Shown: in pieces, positions 59,701 to 64,000 of the stretch | How positions within the stretch are numbered: the stretch's first letter is position 1 | Layout of the letters: each line of letters starts with the position of its first letter | NCBI GenBank assembly: GCA_013400155.1 | Contig: VXBM01000573.1 | Coordinates: 162,284-226,283 of the forward strand | Direction of reading: 5' to 3' | Source: Helopsaltes ochotensis | Lineage: Eukaryota; Chordata; Aves; Passeriformes; Locustellidae | Length of the DNA stretch: 64,000 nucleotides | Position numbers and translations under genes: made by a program | Notes under the pieces: generated by a model | What the model was told of the DNA's origin: nothing | The model's input: the letters and a program-made list of their open reading frames with translations, nothing else | Database searches by the model: none

Positions 59701-62443
59701 TGCAAAATAAAAAATCAAATGCAAATTCATTCTTGCAGAACCTATTGGAGTCAGCCTCTTCAGCTGACAATTCTTCTACAACTTCAAATTCCTTTGGGAT
59801 GACAGAATGAGCAACAGACAAGCAATGCAAAACTCTTCCCCAGCCAGACAGATCACTTAATCCTTACAGACAGCTTGAACTGCAGTCTGCACACTGCTTC
59901 TGCTGCTGTTTCTCAGGTGCATCAAAATCTTGAGAATGCTCCAATCCATCTTTTCCAGATGGACAAAGAAACCTTCAACTTGTGATTTATGACAATTACC
60001 TCTTCTCACACCAGGCCTCAAACACTGATCTTCCTCAGACCTTGAATGCAGAGTCTTTTTGGAACACAAGCAGTAGTTGTCCAGAAAACTTTCTCAAGAT
60101 GAGAGACCACCTCAAGAACCGCTTTCGTATTCATGGTCAAAGCAAGTTGGACCAGAGGACATTCTAGGCCAAATCCCATTTGACAGTGCTCTTTTCATAC
60201 ACTACTTGCTGCTCTAATTTCAAAGCAGATGAAGGTACTTCTGGATTTATAGTGAAGACAAGCCCATGAGAATGACGATCCACAAGGCCATCCTTTCTAG
60301 CATTTCTTGACAGTAATGCAGGTTGTGCATTCCAGAACAAGCAGACATAACCTTAGCCACAAACATTGTCTCATTTTGCTACTACACCAAGCAGTACTCT
60401 CCACAATGTTTCCAGTGTGACCAAACACATGCCACAACATTCAAGATGTAGAACAGCTGGTGATTATTGTCCAAGGTATTTTGATTTGCAAGCTGCACTC
60501 CACAAACTTGCAGATTAGTGACTGAGTTTCTTTCAGTCTGAAAATTACCTATTAGTCCTTGAAATTATCTTTTGTAGGGTTCAATGACCATTTCAGAGAA
60601 AATAAAGTATTTAAGCACGGCAGTAAACAAGTCTTCAGAACTGTGGCAAACTAGACAGTGGAGAAACAAAATTCAATAAAAGGAGCACCTTGAGAGATGT
60701 TTAGGCTTGTAGAGAAAGAACATCATCTGAATTTACCACTCTCTGCCTTGACAAAACTAGCAGCTTATTTTAAAAGGAAGAAAGTCTTCAAAGAAAGTAA
60801 CCCTAATTATAAGATTGTCATGAAGCACCAGAAACATCAGTACATGGAGTAGAGAACCCACTACCCTTCTATAACACATAGCCTGCTATAACATAAATAC
60901 AGGAGATTTTACTATTTGCGTTTAGGAACACTATAGCAAGCTAATTTTCTTGAAGTTGCTTTACTTAAAGACTGCAATAACTGACTTTCTTTCACTTTAA
61001 CTTCTTATACTAACACGACAAACATGCCAAAATCCCAAGTATCAAATTAATCACCATCACTTGATGTTTCTTCACTTAAATTGAATGACCTCAAGAGACA
61101 CTGCTTACAAGTCCAGTGCAGTGTGACCTCAACACAACCATTCACATAATGCATGGAAAACCAGTCTGCAATTCAAGTGACCTAAGATGGCTTTCACAGC
61201 CTGAAGAGACAGCACCTCTAGGAAGATAAGCAGCTGTTGACCAAAAAATTGCTGACTTACATCTACCTTTTCAAACACATACCACAACAGATTCAGATTA
61301 CAGCAGCCCACAATTCTTTGACAAACTATCCTAGCATAATATTGGAACTTGTGCTGCAAATTCCTGCATTTTTTATTTTTAAAAGCATTACACTTCCTAT
61401 TTCTCTTAAAGGCTAGACCATTGCATTTTAGGGTGTAAATTAACAAATTCAGTTGCCAGCTAACTGGAAAGCTGTTGCACATTACGTGGGAGGATGCCCC
61501 TCACACATACCAAACAGATCAATGATGCAAGTCACAAATGTCAGAGATTATCAACAGAATACCAGATAGCTCATCAATGCTCCAGCACTCAAGGGAAGTC
61601 ACAGTCAACCCATGTTAAGGGAACCGTTAACAATTTTCAGTTTAAGGCACTTCCCTGAAGTGTAGTTTACAGAGTACTGCATTTAAATACGATCAGAAAG
61701 AAAAATCCAACCCAAAAATCATTATTGAAACATGCAAGAATGGAGAGCTGCTTGCTGAAAAGCCCTCCATCACTGATTAAGGAACAATAAGAAAAGAGAG
61801 TGCAGCTGCTGACTGTCAGCCAGACTTCATTTTTTATTGTCAAATCCATGAACAGGAGAAACAGATTTCAGCTTCATGGAGACAGAGAAATTTTGTCAAA
61901 GTTATGATTTGTCTACATGATATTCTAATCCATTCTTTTTCCAACTTTCATTACCTGCTGATTTACCCCAAAGATCAGTTGTCCTGATCAGTATCAAATG
62001 CAACAAATAATTGGTCTTAATTCCTACCTTTCCATTCATATCTCTAGCAGCATCTTTTGCATCTGCTGGACTCTCAAACGTGACGAACGCAAATCCTCTG
62101 GACTTGTTTGTTTCCCGATCTTTCATCAAAAGGACTGCAGAAACAAAGTCACATCAGCCATCCCTGCAATTCCCTGTAAAGAACACTTAACCTTTATTCA
62201 ACCTTTTAAGCTCAGAACTTCTTAGAGGACATGTAAGCACCATCATTTCAGATGATCAACGCCAAAAAAAAAGTCATCACAGCTCCGTTGTTATTTGTCT
62301 CTACTATTACCATCTTAAGAAAAGTTCTCTTTACCTTCCACAATGCGTCCATATTTGCCGAATACAGCCTCAAGGGCTTTCTCATTAGTCTCTGTGTTCA
62401 GGCCCCCAATGAATAGCTTCCCAGGACGATCTGCTTCAACCAT
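53463..62443 (-). CDS. RBMX: RNA-binding motif protein, X-linked (hnRNP G), complete, eight coding exons
   Basis: Nuclear RNA-binding protein that regulates splice-site choice and takes part in chromosome cohesion and DNA damage responses in mammals. Coding exons (minus strand): 62443-62335, 62134-62028, 56564-56393, 55327-55211, 54854-54740, 54626-54501, 54409-54321, 53770-53463; total 1143 nt, 380 aa (human 391). One N-terminal RRM (RNP2 LFIGGL at 10-15, RNP1 RGFAFVTF at 49-56), then an RGG/proline-rich stretch, the SRDY-rich low-complexity region, and the C-terminal RNA-binding tail ending GGGRSRY. All junctions are GT-AG and in phase. It differs from human by a shorter stretch after the RGG region. 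The presence of introns excludes an RBMXL-type retrocopy. Confidence 0.97.
53848..53939. repeat. 46-bp tandem duplication in RBMX intron
   Basis: Two adjacent copies, 53848-53893 and 53894-53939, each with ATTAAAATGTTTACTGCTAC and ATGTATTGAGA, differing at a few positions. Confidence 0.9.
54321..54409 (-). CDS. RBMX: RBMX coding exon 7
   Basis: Reads [20 protein letters not shown] then [10 protein letters not shown] and one base. Acceptor CCTATAG, donor GTAAGA. Confidence 0.96.
54501..54626 (-). CDS. RBMX: RBMX coding exon 6
   Basis: Reads [20 protein letters not shown] then [20 protein letters not shown] and GY. Acceptor TTTGTAG, donor GTACCT. Confidence 0.96.
54740..54854 (-). CDS. RBMX: RBMX coding exon 5
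   Basis: Reads [20 protein letters not shown] then [18 protein letters not shown]. Acceptor TCTGAAG, donor GTAAAT. Confidence 0.96.
55211..55327 (-). CDS. RBMX: RBMX coding exon 4
   Basis: Reads [20 protein letters not shown] then [19 protein letters not shown]. Acceptor CATTCTAG, donor GTAAGG. Confidence 0.96.
55328..56392 (-). other. RBMX: RBMX intron between coding exons 3 and 4
   Basis: 1.07 kb with nothing recognised. It was searched on the minus strand for an exon encoding the human MDDGGYSMNFNM segment and none was seen. Confidence 0.7.
56393..56564 (-). CDS. RBMX: RBMX coding exon 3 (end of RRM, RGG region)
   Basis: Reads [20 protein letters not shown] then [19 protein letters not shown] and [10 protein letters not shown]. 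Acceptor TTCTTTAG, donor GTATGT. Human continues here with about a dozen more residues that are missing from this locus. Confidence 0.94.
56565..62027 (-). other. RBMX: RBMX large intron between coding exons 2 and 3
   Basis: 5.5 kb, AT-rich and free of recognisable interspersed repeats. Two lone C-box-like motifs (near 56267 and 57973) lack a matching D box at snoRNA spacing. No exon supported. Confidence 0.65.
62028..62134 (-). CDS. RBMX: RBMX coding exon 2 (RRM, RNP1)
   Basis: Reads [20 protein letters not shown] then [15 protein letters not shown], near-identical to human. Acceptor TTCTGCAG, donor GTAGGA. Confidence 0.98.
62207..62285 (-). ncRNA. SNORD61: Box C/D small nucleolar RNA SNORD61 in RBMX intron
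   Basis: The 200-nt intron 62135-62334 contains, on the minus strand, box C GTGATGA (62280-62274), D' CTGA (62251-62248), C' ATGATGG (62246-62240) and box D CTGA (62215-62212). A short terminal stem can form (GAGC with GCTT). Directly before box D, GTCCTCTAAGAAGTT (62230-62216) is complementary to AACUUCUUAGAGG of 18S rRNA. By the D+5 rule it would direct 2'-O-methylation of the second U of AACUU (human Um1442). Human SNORD61 has this target and also lies in an RBMX intron. I recognise the boxes and target in the sequence; the name rests on target and host gene. Confidence 0.92.
62335..62443 (-). CDS. RBMX: RBMX coding exon 1 (RRM, RNP2)
   Basis: Starts [20 protein letters not shown] in a strong context (AAAATGG) and ends GKYGRIVE plus one base. 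The exon probably begins at 62450 after TTTACAG; donor GTAAAG. Confidence 0.97.
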
Positions 62444-63319
62444 TTTGATTCTGTAAATGACCTACTAAAAAGAATGAGGACATTATTAACAAAACATCAC
62501 ACTGCAGTAGACTTCATAGTATACAAATGACTTCTGTCCTCAAAAGTAAAAGCAAATTTTCTTCAGGCAGATATTAGGTAAGAAACATGACGCCTAAAAA
62601 ACATTAAGTAATTACAATTTTTTGTAATGGAAGTAACTAGAAGTAGCATTAATAATTACTTCTACACATTAAAGGGTACTTAAAAGACATTAAGTAGAAC
62701 TTTGAATAGAGGAACAAAGCACTGTTAAAATGAAGCAACATTGGTGAATGTGAAAACTCCTCCAGAAGTGATGTTCTTCTTGCCCTGGATGGCAATCTAG
62801 CATACCTTTCCTTTAAATCCTGGAGACGTTTTAAGTCATTTACTTAATATGTCGTAGTAATACAAAATTGATTCTTCAAAGCATCTTTGATCAATACGTA
62901 TAAATTAAGCTTATTCTTTGTATTATTTAAAGTACACGGAGCCTATACTGAAGTCCCGGCCTACACAACATGTGAGACTGCAAGACACCAGACCACCACT
63001 GCAGTTTTACACAGCAATGTCACAGCTACAGCCGCGGGGGCGGGAGGGTTAAAAAAGGAAAAAGCCCAAGAGCCGAAGACAAAGCCAAACCTCTCTGTGC
63101 CTGGCAGGCCGCCCGGCGCCTGTCGACAAGCGCTGCCCGCGTGTCTCCAGCGCGATGGCGGGAAGGCCCGCGCCAGCTCCAGCACACACGGCAGCGCAGA
63201 CAAAGCACCCCCGGGGAGCCGCGGCGGGGTCGGGCCTGGGCCGCACGGGGCCCGGGTTCAGCCGCGCTCCGGAGCACCGCGAGCGGCGTCGGACCCTCCG
63301 CGGGCTCAGGCACCGCCAC

Positions 63320-63330
63320 AAAATGGCGGC
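63320..63330 (+). promoter_or_regulatory. YY1-like motif AAAATGGCGGC
   Basis: Matches the YY1 core AANATGGCGGC. It lies downstream of the RBMX start in intron 1, a common position for YY1 sites. A second copy is at 63484. Confidence 0.55.
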
Positions 63331-63483
63331 CACCTCTGGCAGCGGCTCCGCTCCGTCCCCGCGCCCGGCGGCCTCCTCGGCGCTCACCCACCGCGCCACT
63401 CGGCCCCGTCCAGACACATCGGCGCGGCGCTCCCGCCGTGCCCCCCTCGCCCTCACCCGGGATGCTGAAGAACCCCCACACCT

Positions 63484-63493
63484 AAAATGGCGG
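63484..63493 (+). promoter_or_regulatory. YY1-like motif AAAATGGCGG
   Basis: Second copy of the motif, 164 bases from the first and on the same strand. Confidence 0.55.
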
Positions 63494-63727
63494 ACACCGC
63501 ACCTCACGCCGCTGTGACCCTCCTCGCCCCACCGCAACCGCGCGGGTCCCGCGGTCCTAACCGGAGCCGAGCAGGGAGAGATTGCGGATCGGGCCCAGCT
63601 CCGCTGCACCTCCGCTGCGCCACTGGCGGCGCGCCACGCGGCCCCCAACCCGCGGATCTTTTGCCGCGAGTCCCCGCAGCGCCCCGCGGTGCCGCCCGCA
63701 GAGCCCCAGCCCGCAAGCACGCTCACC

Positions 63728-63757
63728 TCTACCTGCGCCGCTCTGCAACTGCGCAAT
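63728..63757 (-). other. RBMX: RBMX noncoding first exon (tentative)
   Basis: Inferred from a TATA-like box about 30 bases upstream and two alternative donors on the minus strand, GCGCAG|GTAGAG (end at 63733) or GTAGAG|GTGAGC (end at 63728). Exact start and end are not fixed by the sequence. Confidence 0.5.
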
Positions 63758-63783
63758 GAGGGCGAACAAAGGCGCTGCGGGCC

Positions 63784-63789
63784 TTTATA
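63784..63789 (-). promoter_or_regulatory. TATA-like box of RBMX
   Basis: CTATAAAGGCC on the minus strand, about 30 bases upstream of the inferred first exon. It is unusual beside a CpG-island promoter but well placed. Confidence 0.6.
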
Positions 63790-63792
63790 GCT

Positions 63793-63800
63793 TTACGTCA
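63793..63800 (-). promoter_or_regulatory. CRE-like site TGACGTAA
   Basis: TGACGTAA, one base from the palindromic CREB/ATF site, three bases upstream of the TATA-like box. Confidence 0.6.
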
Positions 63801-63864
63801 TCCGCCGGACAGAGCCCCGGATGCGGCGGCGGCAGCGCCGATCCCGGCAGGGGGCGCCCGCGGC

Positions 63865-64000
63865 CCGGAGGGGACGGGGGACAGCGGGACCGGAGGGGAC
63901 GGGACAGCGGGGACCGGAGGGGACGGGACAGCGGGGACCGGAGGGGACGGGGGACAGCGGGACCGGAGGGGACGGGACAGCGGGGACCGGAGGGGACGGG
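63865..64000. repeat. G-rich minisatellite, 24-25 bp unit, upstream of RBMX
   Basis: Units start at 63865, 63890, 63914, 63938, 63963 and 63987 (last cut by the window end), unit lengths 25, 24, 24, 25, 24. The core is CCGGAGGGGACGGGACAGCG. Lengths differ by one or two G, and the array continues past the window. Confidence 0.95.

Larger units (their letters stand above)
62451..63727 (-). other. RBMX: RBMX intron 1 (after noncoding exon)
   Basis: About 1.3 kb; its upstream half is CpG-island DNA. Two AAAATGGCGG motifs lie in it. Open frames across the GC-rich part on both strands look compositional. Confidence 0.65.
62950..64000. promoter_or_regulatory. CpG island of the RBMX promoter
   Basis: From about 63030 CpG density rises sharply (ccgcggggcgggag, gcgcccggcggcc, gaccctccgcgggctc) and continues to the window edge. 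It covers the RBMX first exon, promoter and start of intron 1. Confidence 0.85.

Noticed and set aside
62887..63756. Several long frames on both strands in the RBMX CpG island
   Set aside because: GC-rich DNA with few stops; the RBMX start codon is securely at 62443, and no known protein matches.

Overview
The window is vertebrate nuclear DNA, almost certainly from a bird. The evidence is large intron-split genes, several truncated CR1 LINE copies (the typical avian retroposon), one solo LTR, and a gene order matching the mammalian Xq26 block CD40LG - ARHGEF6 - RBMX. The protein sequences are clearly tetrapod but differ from human in the way bird orthologues usually do. A songbird or other neoavian is plausible, but the sequence does not prove it. 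There is one run of N at 39331-39484.

Layout. (1) 1-3775, plus strand: the last three coding exons of CD40LG, encoding the end of the stalk and the TNF-homology domain, then a short 3' UTR with AU-rich elements; the 5' exons lie left of the window. (2) 3776-6674: spacer between two convergent genes, with an AT/AC microsatellite fused to a CR1 fragment. (3) 6675-44939, minus strand: complete ARHGEF6 (alpha-PIX/Cool-2). I could place all 21 coding exons, with intact splice sites and consistent phases, giving 766 aa (human 776). Its introns hold three CR1 copies, an 80-nt T homopolymer, and a CpG island with an assembly gap in intron 2. (4) 44940-52384: AT-rich spacer with a 521-bp solo LTR flanked by 5-bp target duplications. 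(5) 52385-63757, minus strand: complete RBMX (hnRNP G), eight coding exons (380 aa) plus a noncoding first exon, driven from a CpG island with TATA-like and CRE-like sites. One short RBMX intron carries a box C/D snoRNA that I assign to SNORD61 from its boxes and its 18S rRNA antisense element. (6) 63865-64000: a G-rich minisatellite just upstream of the RBMX promoter, running off the window.

The three genes are neighbours rather than a pathway: CD40LG is a T-cell costimulatory ligand, ARHGEF6 a Rac/Cdc42 exchange factor that binds PAK and GIT, and RBMX a nuclear RNA-binding splicing regulator. I found no wholly new gene. The observations most worth checking are the CpG island inside ARHGEF6 (possible promoter for a form lacking the CH domain), a CR1 insertion that begins about six bases past an ARHGEF6 5' splice site, two small upstream ORFs in the ARHGEF6 leader, and a shortened linker in RBMX.
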